Shown: one piece after another, positions 24,250 to 32,116 of the stretch
Position numbering within the stretch: position 1 is the stretch's first letter
Layout of the letters: each line of letters begins with the position of its first letter
Assembly: GCA_020427005.1 (NCBI GenBank)
Contig: JAGQOY010000016.1
Coordinates: 1 to 63,611 of the forward strand
Direction of reading: 5' to 3'
DNA from: Planctomycetales bacterium
Lineage (GTDB): Bacteria; Planctomycetota; Planctomycetia; Pirellulales; Pirellulaceae
Length of the DNA: 63,611 nt
Notes under the pieces: model-generated
Databases searched by the model: none
The model's input: only the letters and a program-made list of their open reading frames with translations
Told to the model about the DNA's origin: nothing
Position numbers and translations under genes: made by a program

Positions 24250-25716
24250 GCGACTGACGTTCATAGTCGGGCAAAGCAGGCCTCAAAGTAGCTTGGTCTC
24301 ATCAACCGAGTGAAGAGGTTCAGGGTCGCTCCCTGGCAAGTATTTGTTCATGATGAACAAGTACTTATTGACCTGCTGCCCTTAGCGCTGGATGCCTCGA
24401 GAGGGGCTTGTCCAGTGCGAAGGAGGCTCGACAGAGTAATCTTGACCTTCCATGCTCGCTCTGTTTGCGAGAAGGAATTGGGCAAAGTAATCCTGTCGTT
24501 CTATCCTATCTATTCGATCTTTCATTCAATGAATCTGGGCGAGGCGGAATGACTTTGACTGTGGTCACAATTGACCACATCAAAGCCGCTATCGACAAAG
24601 CGGGTGAAACACGGAAAGTGTAATCCCGTCCGTGGGGCTGCTGGGCTTGATTCTTCAAGTTCCTTCAACACGGCTGGCGTAGGGAGTTACATGCGTAGCA
24701 ATACGCTGTACCGGAGTAAGCTGCTCCGGCGTTCGAGCTAAACACTCGACGGCGAAAAGCTCAACTATGAAAGGCTCCAATCCAAATAAGTACGGATAGA
24801 GCTTGCCAGTGATCCTTGAGAGAGACGGTGCCAAACCGTGACAACTCTTCTTCAGACGGCTAACGAATAGCTGTTGGGTACCCCGAGCTTCTGCTTTCGT
24901 AAGGGGAAAACGTCATGCTCTCATTCAGGGCTGACGGTGACTATGGCACACCGGGAGGTGGCACATACTGAAGAGGAACCGTGGATAAAACCACTGAAAC
25001 GACGTGACTCTCAAGAAGAAGTCGATAGCTAACGCCGGAAGCTCTTTGGATTCCGAAGGTCGCACCTTCGGTGCCAGGCAGTAGCACTGCCTGGTGATTA
25101 AAACTCCAGAGAGTGGGAGCGGGCTCCAATTAGGAATCCCCGGGAGGGAAGCGATGGTACTGTCGAAGGGCAGTACACCGACGTTAGTCGGTGCGTGGCA
25201 AGGCAGTCACGACTCGTTCACGTTGATCCATCGGAGTGATGTCCGAGGGGAGTGATGACGAAAGGAGCGAGGGGCTAAAGCCCCGACTATGAACGTGCTC
25301 AATACCCAAGTGGTCTTGGTGCCTTAACATGCACTGAGACCCTTGGGAATTTGAGGCCGTGGTTGGCGGACAATAGCGGTATGAAGTGGCTGGCTTGGGA
25401 AAGCCTTTCACTTGATACGGCGTGTCTGACGGCGAACGCTATAGGTGCGTTTTTAATTCGCATTAGCGTTTGCCGAAGGTTATTTAGCAAGGCTGCTATG
25501 AATTGCATGCGTGCACTGTAGAAAGCAGTGCAACGAATCAATTTGCGCCGTCATTGTGTTGAACAAATGTTTGTCAGCATGTGAATATCTGGCGTTGTAA
25601 GCACAGGTATTCTGGTTGCATTCCATTTGATCCGCATGGTTAAGGATTTTCCGTAGGAATGCTTTGGGCGCGTTGAGCATTGATCGAGCAAGCTCGATCT
25701 CAATCAACGCCCTTTT
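24250..25716 (+). ncRNA. Probable large structured noncoding RNA (boundaries approximate)
   Basis: About 1.5 kb holds no convincing gene but an exceptional run of strong hairpins. Examples: 24338-24366 (13-bp arms), 24561-24578, 24688-24710 (GCGTA/TACGC with a GCAA tetraloop), 24711-24729, 24825-24839, 25053-25071 (8-bp arms), 25074-25094 (9-bp arms), 25157-25176, 25176-25193, 25271-25284, 25430-25475 (12-bp arms) and 25512-25532. The run ends in a long terminator-like stem just before the 232-residue gene. Strand is inferred from that terminator and the gene. No group II domain V, group I core, rRNA or tmRNA signature was seen. It resembles in style the giant RNAs of mobile elements and phages, but I cannot assign it to a known class. 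Confidence 0.6.
25666..25716 (+). terminator. Long stem-loop with T-run ahead of the 232-aa gene
   Basis: The core GATCGAGC/GCTCGATC closes over AA and is extended by ATT/AAT, GTTG/CAAC and GGGC/GCCC with small internal loops, followed by TTTT. It may end the large RNA or act as an attenuator, because the ribosome site of the next gene follows 15 bases later. Confidence 0.7.
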
Positions 25717-25739
25717 AGTTAATCAGCAACAGGAGGAGT

Positions 25740-26438
25740 ATGAAATATCGATATCTAGTTGAAAGTCCCGATGCCGCAGTACAGTTAATTGCAGCAAGCT
25801 ACCTACGCCACGGCTATTACTGGTACGTAACTGGTCGGATACCAGTTGGGAAAGATCCGATCTTGATTGACCGCAAAATCATCCAAAAGTACTCAATCGA
25901 TATCTCACAGTGGGAACGCTCTCACCGTCGAAAACGAGGACTTGGAAACGCCCATTATCTTAGGTGCGAGGACTGGTTCATCATCCTAATTTCCGAAGGG
26001 CACCATCCTATCAAAATGCCATCGTCCGAAGGTGGGGAGGGGGATGAAATAACAGACTGCCGCCGTGTTCCAATCAAACTCAAGGGATACTCGATATCCT
26101 ACAGGCGTAGTGGAGTACAGTCCAAAGAGTCACCTACAAAGTGGCATACTCACGTTCGGATTGACCGGAGTACCTACCAGAAAATGCAAGTTCACTTTGA
26201 TTTTCAAGCCATCCACCGAAACGAAGAAAGCTTGGCAAAGGAACTGAGCTCGATTCCATTTGCACGGTACGCTCCGGTTCGTAGGCAGCTTCTGGTTCTT
26301 TTGAGACGAGTAAATCGTCGTAGGGCTCAAGCTGGTTATTCTGAACTAGGCCACACTTGCCTTTCATTGAGGCGAACACCGGTCAAAGTGTTTTCCTACC
26401 AAACTTCGTCATCTCAAGAATTGGAACGAGCCAAATGA
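25740..26438 (+). CDS. Basic protein following the large RNA, 232 aa
   Basis: ATG 25740 with AGGAGG immediately upstream. The product is strongly basic, with striking conserved-looking blocks: KYRYLVESPDAAVQLIAASY, RHGYYWYVTGRIP, CRRVPIKLKGYSISYRRSG, KWHTHVRID, FARYAPVRRQLLVLLRRVN and a CLSLRR tail. I recall closely similar multi-copy proteins in planctomycete genomes, without a function. The charge and its position right after the structured RNA suggest an RNA-binding partner or mobile-element protein. There is no HNH, RuvC, reverse transcriptase or transposase motif. Confidence 0.75.
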   Translation: MKYRYLVESPDAAVQLIAASYLRHGYYWYVTGRIPVGKDPILIDRKIIQKYSIDISQWERSHRRKRGLGNAHYLRCEDWFIILISEGHHPIKMPSSEGGEGDEITDCRRVPIKLKGYSISYRRSGVQSKESPTKWHTHVRIDRSTYQKMQVHFDFQAIHRNEESLAKELSSIPFARYAPVRRQLLVLLRRVNRRRAQAGYSELGHTCLSLRRTPVKVFSYQTSSSQELERAK

Positions 26439-26503
26439 GTTCACAACTTCTGATACTTTTCCTGCTTGGGATTCTGGCAGTCGACAACTGGGAAGTCACT
26501 TAG
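26435..26503 (+). CDS. Possible hydrophobic micropeptide, 22 aa
   Basis: ATG overlaps the stop of the 232-residue gene as ATGA. The peptide is MSSQLLILFLLGILAVDNWE plus two residues, a short membrane-like helix. A second tiny frame (26507-26551, 14 codons, also hydrophobic) follows after 3 bases. Coupling makes translation possible, but such short frames can be accidental. Confidence 0.3.
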   Translation: MSSQLLILFLLGILAVDNWEVT

Positions 26504-26547
26504 GTTATGCTTGAGGGAATTGTACTCTGGCTACTATTCAAGAAGCT

Positions 26548-27861
26548 CTAGCCTTTCGCAGTGTCGTTTTTCACGCGGCGATTGGATTTCAACTTATTGG
26601 TCTTAATAATGTCCAGAATAGTCCGCGCAAGATGGTGGTCTAAACATAGATGTGAAACCAACGGTTCTTTTTGATTCAAGACATGAAGGACTGTTTCTGC
26701 TCGAACAGATCCGTGCACCACTGCGATGACACCGGTCTTGCTGGTGTCGTGCATAGCCGCCTTTGCTAGTGATTTCAAGTGATTGATGGTGACACAGGTG
26801 TATGCTTTTTCCATCGTCCGGATGAACTTTGCAGCAGCTCGATTTTTCTTCTCATCTGAATAGAATCTTGCAACGAACTGTCCACCAATATCGCCGACGC
26901 AGTGTTCTTTAAATAGTTTCTGAAAGTTTTTGTCTTGGACGAATGTGTAGAAGCTATCGCCTTTATAAAAACGCGTTGGGTGATGAATTGACCCCATTGT
27001 GACAAGGCAGGCATCCATTTCCTCAATTAGCGGTTTGGTTGTAGACGTGCCAGTCTTTACATCCAAACCAAAAATTTTCTCATAGGCTGTGAATGCTGAT
27101 AGGTCTTCAAGGAAACGACTTCGACGAGATTGCTTGCGACCTGCTTCAACTTTCTCCCAACTCATGGGAAGAAACGACGGTACACCATGAATTGAGTCAG
27201 TTGCAACGTCCGGATTTACCGTTCGATTAAGTCGTTCAGCCAGTGCAGAAGCAGAGGCGCCAATAGTTAGCGAGCTTAGAGTATTGGACCTGTCGATTGT
27301 TTCTTGGTAAACGCCTCCCCACATAGGAAATGCTGTCGTGTGCCATCGCTCTTGGTTTGGCCGATTTTTCTCGACAGCATCTACAATTCCGTTTATGCAT
27401 GCGGCAATGGTTCTGCCCATTCCCAGGCCAAGATTTGAGGTCTTACTTAACAACGGCATAAGGATAGGAACAGCAGCATTGTGGCCAAACGCCTCACAAG
27501 AAGCGTCCCAATCCTGGTCATTAGTTAGTGGATCCGTCTCAGCTGCAGTAGCTACAGAGACAGATTTCAATCCGGGTGCAATGCGACGTAATTCTGATTC
27601 AAGTTCTGCAATCTTGAAGAAAATGGATTCAACTTTGCGACGCACGCTCTCACCCATCTTGAGATGGTTTATCTGTTCAAAGTAATTAAGTTCTTTACCT
27701 TTCTTAATTAGCCGAGATAAGTCGTGGTCCTGTAGATCGGGATCATCGATCAGCCTTTTGAGTTCAAATGGTCGGTAGTACTGATTCTGTTCGTTACGTT
27801 GACAAAGCCAGTAACAAACAAGCGCTGCTCGATCTTCGACAGACAGACTCTTCGTATCCAT
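26548..27861 (-). CDS. SorC-like sugar-binding transcriptional regulator, 437 aa
   Basis: ATG 27861 has AAAGGGGGG about 4-10 bases upstream; the longer frame to 27897 lacks this. The N-terminus (about 1-70) is a helical, probably DNA-binding region. The rest follows the SorC/DeoR effector-binding Rossmann pattern: LGLGMGRTIAACINGI, FPMWGGVYQETIDRSNTL, LVTMGSIHHP, DIGGQFVARFY and a closing GVIAVVHGSVRAETVL. SorC proteins bind phosphorylated sugars. At 437 residues it is longer than usual (about 315). It is divergent from the dockerin-protein gene, which it may control. Confidence 0.6.
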   Translation of the reverse strand: MDTKSLSVEDRAALVCYWLCQRNEQNQYYRPFELKRLIDDPDLQDHDLSRLIKKGKELNYFEQINHLKMGESVRRKVESIFFKIAELESELRRIAPGLKSVSVATAAETDPLTNDQDWDASCEAFGHNAAVPILMPLLSKTSNLGLGMGRTIAACINGIVDAVEKNRPNQERWHTTAFPMWGGVYQETIDRSNTLSSLTIGASASALAERLNRTVNPDVATDSIHGVPSFLPMSWEKVEAGRKQSRRSRFLEDLSAFTAYEKIFGLDVKTGTSTTKPLIEEMDACLVTMGSIHHPTRFYKGDSFYTFVQDKNFQKLFKEHCVGDIGGQFVARFYSDEKKNRAAAKFIRTMEKAYTCVTINHLKSLAKAAMHDTSKTGVIAVVHGSVRAETVLHVLNQKEPLVSHLCLDHHLARTILDIIKTNKLKSNRRVKNDTAKG

Positions 27862-28194
27862 AGTCCCCCCTTTGTGGCGCGCAGAACTTGCGCGCATAGC
27901 AATTATTTTGCAAGTTTTGTAGCGCGTTGCAAGGCGTTATAATTGCCTTTGCGGATTTTTCCGCAGCCGCGGGAAAAAAGGAATTCGACGCTAGACGGGC
28001 TGTTAGCAGCAGCTCATCAGAGTAACCGGCGGTCAACAACCAAGCAAAACGTGACCTGAAATTGGTGATGTGCGAACAACACAGCACCAATAACCGAAAG
28101 AAAACCTTTTCGCATCGAATTCGTAGCGGCAAGGTCTCACGGGTGAGGACGCAGGTCAAGTTTTGCAATTCCTTTGTTCAGCGGAGGTTTGCAA
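27862..28194. other. Divergent intergenic region
   Basis: This 333-base gap separates the SorC-like gene (minus) and the dockerin-protein gene (plus). It contains a small hairpin with arms GCGGA/TCCGC (27951-27964) that could be an operator or terminator. No coding sequence or riboswitch is recognised. Promoters for both genes should lie here. Confidence 0.4.
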
Positions 28195-29670
28195 ATGTCG
28201 TCCCAATTTCTCAAATTCCCCAAAAATCTGTTTGAAATCAAGCAGAAGGCCGTGAGACGACTGCTGTTCGAAGAGCTAAAGCCGCGATTGCCTTTTGCCA
28301 GTGACGCCATAAATACGGGATTTCCGATCGAGGAAGGTCCGCTTTTTGGATTTGATTCGATTACGGAAAGTGGCGCAACCGGCGGCTTAGTCACCTTGCC
28401 CGACGGGAACAACGTGTACCGCATAACTTACCCCGTAGAGCGAGACGAGACCGAAGTGCTGCTGTCCAAGGGAATTGCAACACGTTCTGTTTTGGTGTCA
28501 TTTCTAAGTCGATACCCAAGCGGAATACCTCGTCCCCCCAGCGATTTCGCTGGCCTAAAATGGTCGCGGCTCATCATTAGCGATGGAATTGATTCGCTTG
28601 CTGGACTCCAAAACGAAATGCACGTCTATTGGGAAGGAGACAACGTACGCTACGAAGGACAGGTTTACATTTACGAAGCTGATGTGGTCGTTAATTTCGA
28701 TCTTGATCAGCCGATTACAGAATGGTTCGAGATGAAGTACTTCGTGAGTCTTAATACACCAGGCAGGAATGATGGCGTGTTGATTGTTTACTTCAATGGA
28801 CAGCAGGTAGCTGAGCGCAGGGATGTACACTTTACGGATAATCCCAACGCCCTAGTATCTACATTTTGGGTGGGAGGAAATGATTCTTTCAATGGGCATG
28901 CACTTGCATTCCCTGTTGTACGAGACACTGATGATGTCCGACTCATAGTAGATGCGGACGACCCGTTGCAGACTGCCGACCAAGTAATGTTCGGTGTGAT
29001 CTACAGAGATAGCTTGGGGGCAGTTGTTGATCGCGTTTGCGAGGGTGACAAGTTCAGTATCGACATCTATGTGACGGATACTCGCGCGCAACCAAAAGGA
29101 ATTTTCAGTGCGGGTGTCGACGTAGTCTTTGGCGAAGAAGCAGAAATTGCAGGCGATCTGGTGTTTGGTCCCGAACTTCCCAATGCGCGTCACGCAACGA
29201 TTGGATCTGGCCAAATCGACGAACTGAGCGCGGTTGCTGGAATTCAAGGTGCAGGCGTCAACACCTTGCTCGCATCTATCCCCATGGTTGCCTCTAAAGC
29301 AGGCGTCTTCCAAGTTGGCACAAACCCAGCTGATGTACTTCCTCAGCACGAGGTTTCGTTGGTTGGAACCGTCACTTCCGTGCCGGCCAGCCAAATCACA
29401 TTTGGATCGGGAACATTAATGATTGATCAATTGAGCCGCTTTCATAATCGCGCGAATTCGACGGACGTGAGCTTTGATTCGTTTACGTCACCAGTCGATG
29501 CTCTCCGAATCATTAATGCACTCAATTCTCTGGGTAGTGGCCTTGATTTGCGGACAACCACTTTGACGGTTGCTCAACTCGGCTACGTTGACACGAACAA
29601 TGATGGAGTTCTGTCACCACTTGATGCTCTGTTGGTCATCAACGAATTGAACAGGCAAGCTGCAGCCTAG
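28195..29670 (+). CDS. Secreted PL14-like and dockerin protein, 491 aa
   Basis: ATG 28195 has GGAGG upstream. The N-terminus contains RRLLFEELKPRLPFAS, matching the FEEL-P-R-type motif of planctomycete exported proteins. Residues about 110-265 resemble a polysaccharide-lyase-14/concanavalin-like domain (LQNEMHVYWEGDN, YFVSLNTPGRNDGVLIVYFN, STFWVGGND). A cohesin-like segment follows (FSIDIYVTDTR, GIFSAGVDVVF). The C-terminus has two dockerin repeats (SPVDALRIINALN and TNNDGVLSPLDALLVINELN). It probably works outside the cytoplasm on a polysaccharide or as an adhesin. A strong terminator follows. Confidence 0.8.
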   Translation: MSSQFLKFPKNLFEIKQKAVRRLLFEELKPRLPFASDAINTGFPIEEGPLFGFDSITESGATGGLVTLPDGNNVYRITYPVERDETEVLLSKGIATRSVLVSFLSRYPSGIPRPPSDFAGLKWSRLIISDGIDSLAGLQNEMHVYWEGDNVRYEGQVYIYEADVVVNFDLDQPITEWFEMKYFVSLNTPGRNDGVLIVYFNGQQVAERRDVHFTDNPNALVSTFWVGGNDSFNGHALAFPVVRDTDDVRLIVDADDPLQTADQVMFGVIYRDSLGAVVDRVCEGDKFSIDIYVTDTRAQPKGIFSAGVDVVFGEEAEIAGDLVFGPELPNARHATIGSGQIDELSAVAGIQGAGVNTLLASIPMVASKAGVFQVGTNPADVLPQHEVSLVGTVTSVPASQITFGSGTLMIDQLSRFHNRANSTDVSFDSFTSPVDALRIINALNSLGSGLDLRTTTLTVAQLGYVDTNNDGVLSPLDALLVINELNRQAAA

Positions 29671-29696
29671 TTAATGGATTCGAGGGTTTAAGGGGA

Positions 29697-29724
29697 GACC
29701 TTGCCAGATGGCAAGGTCTGTTTT
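29697..29724 (+). terminator. Strong intrinsic terminator
   Basis: Arms GACCTTGCC (29697-29705) and GGCAAGGTC (29710-29718), 4-base loop, then TGTTTT. It closes the dockerin-protein transcript. Confidence 0.9.
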
Positions 29725-29734
29725 GGGGCATGGG

Positions 29735-29962
29735 CTAGATATCCTCACCTGATGCTAGAAAGTCATAGGCTTTAGCAGCGAGAAAGGCAATCGCTGGAAG
29801 GTCATCCATTTTGAAATTGCTTGTAGCCTTGATTGTTCCATCATCATCACGGTAGTTCTTTTGAAACGTGATGTTGTGCCAGATGGTGTCTTCTGATTCG
29901 TTTCGCCAAACTGCAACTTCAACGCGATTTGTTTTCGATGAGAAGACTGGTTTATTTGCCAT
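29735..29962 (-). CDS. Small plasmid protein, 75 aa (paralogue 2 of 3)
   Basis: ATG 29962 with an AAAAGGAG site about 9 bases upstream. The order NRVEVAVWRNES, HNITFQKNYRDD, NFKMDDLPAIAFLAAKAYDF parallels the proteins at 574-819 and 20681-20968. It lies downstream of the second ArdC-like gene, repeating the arrangement at the plasmid opening point. Likely acts on DNA during plasmid establishment; function unknown. Confidence 0.75.
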   Translation of the reverse strand: MANKPVFSSKTNRVEVAVWRNESEDTIWHNITFQKNYRDDDGTIKATSNFKMDDLPAIAFLAAKAYDFLASGEDI

Positions 29963-30298
29963 ATTGTTTTTCTCCTTTTAAGTTTCATTTTTTGTTCATT
30001 CACCTAGTGCCGGTGAACAAGAACATGAAACTCGAAAGGAATTCTCGAAGGCGGCAGATTGATGGAACAAGTGCCGGTAAGCCCAGGCGGTCGCAAGAAC
30101 AGTGACAAGATCGTAGATATTGGCACGTTCTGTGCGCGGCACGTGACTGAAAACTGCTTGACTGAGAGTGAAGCAGGCAAATACTGGTATTGATCGAGAA
30201 ATTCGAATTGAGTTTGCAATCATCCGATAGTCACCAGCTACTAGCTGCGAGCTTATTCCTTCGACTAGCTTGGGCTCGTCTATCGGACGATCAAGGTC
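29963..30298 (-). other. Gap between the second ArdC-like gene and its small neighbour
   Basis: Two overlapping minus-strand frames (29996-30223 and 30004-30219) fill this 336-base gap. Neither has a clear ribosome site. The first (with RTERANIYDLVTVLATAWAY) is the more protein-like. It may hold a small or decayed gene; I do not call it. Confidence 0.3.
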
Positions 30299-31135
30299 TT
30301 ATGCTACACAGGCGGTATCCTGCGTGGCAGTTGCCGACTCCTCGAGCTTTCTAATGATCTCCAAGGCTGTTTGCTGGATTCTGACCAGAGATTGACGCAG
30401 TTCATCCGGTCCCTTCTTGTAGCTTGCGATGTACCGAACTGAATCGAGCAGACAATCCACGCCTAAGTGGCGACAGACTACATAGGAAATCGACTCTGCT
30501 TCAAGTTCACGAATCGATCGCTTGATACTCGTGTCGAGCTTTCCATGTTTTTGATGCAGGAGCTCGTGTGCAAGCTCATGTGCAAGAGTCTGCAATCTTG
30601 ACCTGAATGTTTGATGCTGGTTGATGATCACCTTGCCACCAAAGGATGATCCAAGTACTCGATTTGGAAGTTCTGCAGACTCAATATAGATCCCAAGGTC
30701 GGCATAGACTCGCTCCATTGCAAGACAGGCATCGAATGCCTCTGGAACTCCTGGCTGAACATCCGACTCATCAATTAGTTGTGTTTGTGATATATCGAAG
30801 ACATAGACCGCGCGAAAGCTAAATACTTCAGGATTAGTGGCTAGTTCCTCTTCATTCTCTGTGGTCGTGCGAAAGGGAGTTGGAGCAACGATTGCGATTC
30901 CCTTTTGTCCTTTCGAAACGGAGCGACCTTCTTTTAGCCACGCTGAAAAACCTTTGACCTCTGTTGCCTCAGGAAATTGACGCTGAATCAACAAGACGTT
31001 TCGATAGCTGTACTGAGGAAATCGAGATAAGCAATCCAAGAATTCCTTAAACAATAGTATCGATCCGGTCTCAAGTGATTTTGCGAGTTGCTCGATCGCC
31101 TCGGTTGTGCTCTTAAGTAGTTCTTCCTTGTTCAT
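30299..31135 (-). CDS. ArdC-like antirestriction protein, second copy, 278 aa
   Basis: ATG 31135 has AAGGAGAA upstream; the frame extension to 31180 is ignored. The N-terminal domain carries QYSYRNVLLIQRQFPEA, GFSAWLKEGRSVSKGQKG and IAIVAPTP. The C-terminal domain has the metalloprotease motif HELAHELLH with a downstream Glu-rich helix (RELEAESISYVVCRHLG). It is paralogous to the copy spanning the plasmid opening point; both keep the zinc motif, so both may be active. ArdC proteins shield entering DNA from host restriction. Two copies on one plasmid are unusual. Confidence 0.88.
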   Translation of the reverse strand: MNKEELLKSTTEAIEQLAKSLETGSILLFKEFLDCLSRFPQYSYRNVLLIQRQFPEATEVKGFSAWLKEGRSVSKGQKGIAIVAPTPFRTTTENEEELATNPEVFSFRAVYVFDISQTQLIDESDVQPGVPEAFDACLAMERVYADLGIYIESAELPNRVLGSSFGGKVIINQHQTFRSRLQTLAHELAHELLHQKHGKLDTSIKRSIRELEAESISYVVCRHLGVDCLLDSVRYIASYKKGPDELRQSLVRIQQTALEIIRKLEESATATQDTACVA

Positions 31136-31420
31136 GTAGATGTTCTCCTTACTTTGCAGTGCGGGAATAGCATCCCACACTTGATTCTTTTAAAGCTTGC
31201 TATTTGGAAGGCTTTGTCTTCACGGCAAGTCAAGGTGGAGCCTTTCTGCAAGGCAGAAAGCAGCAGCGGTTCCAGCGACGAAGTCAGAGAAAATGAAACG
31301 CTAATCGCGGACCTTGACGCCGTGATAAGCTAGTAGTTCCCAAGCAAGCTTCGAGAGTTTAGAGCTACGGTCAGAACTTTCTCAGGTAAAGACAGAAGAC
31401 CATGTCTTTGTGGCTGAATG

Positions 31421-32116
31421 CTAGACGCTTTTTCTAGTACCTCCAGTGATGAGTTTGTGCTGGTAGCGAAACCAGCGCCTTCCAAGTGAGCATCTTAGCT
31501 GGTGAACCATTGCATGATGCACTTTGCACCGACTCAAACGAACTCCACTGCCACATGGACAGAGGCGATGATTTGCTTTTCTTTTGGGCCTTGATGTCAG
31601 GTAGACCAACTCTCGCGCGACGCGTTCTTCGGACACTCCGAAGATGTCACAGAAATCCGCTATCAGTCCACGTCTGCCGTGAGCCAATTCTCCAAATGGC
31701 AGTTGTTCTCCCTTTTCAAGCAGGGAATAGCCATAGAGGTATGGGACAACGAATTCGTTTACAAATCCAAGTACCGAGGGATTCTTCGAGAGGTACATTA
31801 GTTGCCGAGTCGGACTTCCAAGACACAGTGCGCCGTCTTCAAGCCGATGAAAATCTGCTGGAAGGCGTGAACCCAAGGGGTAGACGGTTGGTACATAGTC
31901 TGGAAATTGATATGGAATTTCGATTCGCAACTCAAAGCTATCCGTAACCTCAGTGTGTCCAGGCTTTACTGCGTATATGTCGAGCTTACCCTCAAAGGCA
32001 ATTACCTCTTTCGCGTGTTTGGCAACTGATCGCAATCTTGGATAGCGTTGCAGAAGCTGATCAATCCCCCAAGCCTTGATGTAATGTGGTGGAGGGGTAA
32101 TGGCTAAAGACCCCAT
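31421..32116 (-). CDS. CBASS E2-like conjugation protein with SEC-C tail, 231 aa
   Basis: Residues about 55-140 match a ubiquitin-conjugating (UBC/E2) fold: FELRIEIPYQFPDYVPTVYP, His90, then EDGALCLGS with the candidate catalytic Cys98, then FVVPYLYGYSLLE. The C-terminus has a SEC-C zinc motif (RLCPCGSGVRLSRCKVHH). No E1 or JAB domain is present. Its start overlaps the CD-NTase stop by 13 bases. Short type II CBASS systems use an E2-only partner that acts on the CD-NTase C-terminus to stimulate it; this is the expected role. The SEC-C tail may bind protein or metal. Confidence 0.75.
   Translation of the reverse strand: MGSLAITPPPHYIKAWGIDQLLQRYPRLRSVAKHAKEVIAFEGKLDIYAVKPGHTEVTDSFELRIEIPYQFPDYVPTVYPLGSRLPADFHRLEDGALCLGSPTRQLMYLSKNPSVLGFVNEFVVPYLYGYSLLEKGEQLPFGELAHGRRGLIADFCDIFGVSEERVARELVYLTSRPKRKANHRLCPCGSGVRLSRCKVHHAMVHQLRCSLGRRWFRYQHKLITGGTRKSV

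Noticed and set aside
24310..24623. Short plus-strand frames inside the structured region
   Set aside because: They have no ribosome sites, low-complexity translations and are interrupted by hairpins; they look accidental.
24250..25716. Group II or group I intron
   Set aside because: No domain V-like end, no GTGYG start, no group I core and no reverse transcriptase or homing-endonuclease gene.
24250..26438. HEARO/IsrB-type OMEGA RNA locus
   Set aside because: The adjacent protein has no RuvC or HNH motif and the RNA region is several times longer than that class.
29996..30223. Small gene between the second ArdC-like gene and its neighbour
   Set aside because: Two competing frames and no ribosome site; insufficient support for a call.
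31234..31252. Hairpin CTTTCTGC/GCAGAAAG upstream of the ArdC-like gene as a terminator
   Set aside because: No T-run follows on either strand and it lies upstream, not downstream, of the gene.
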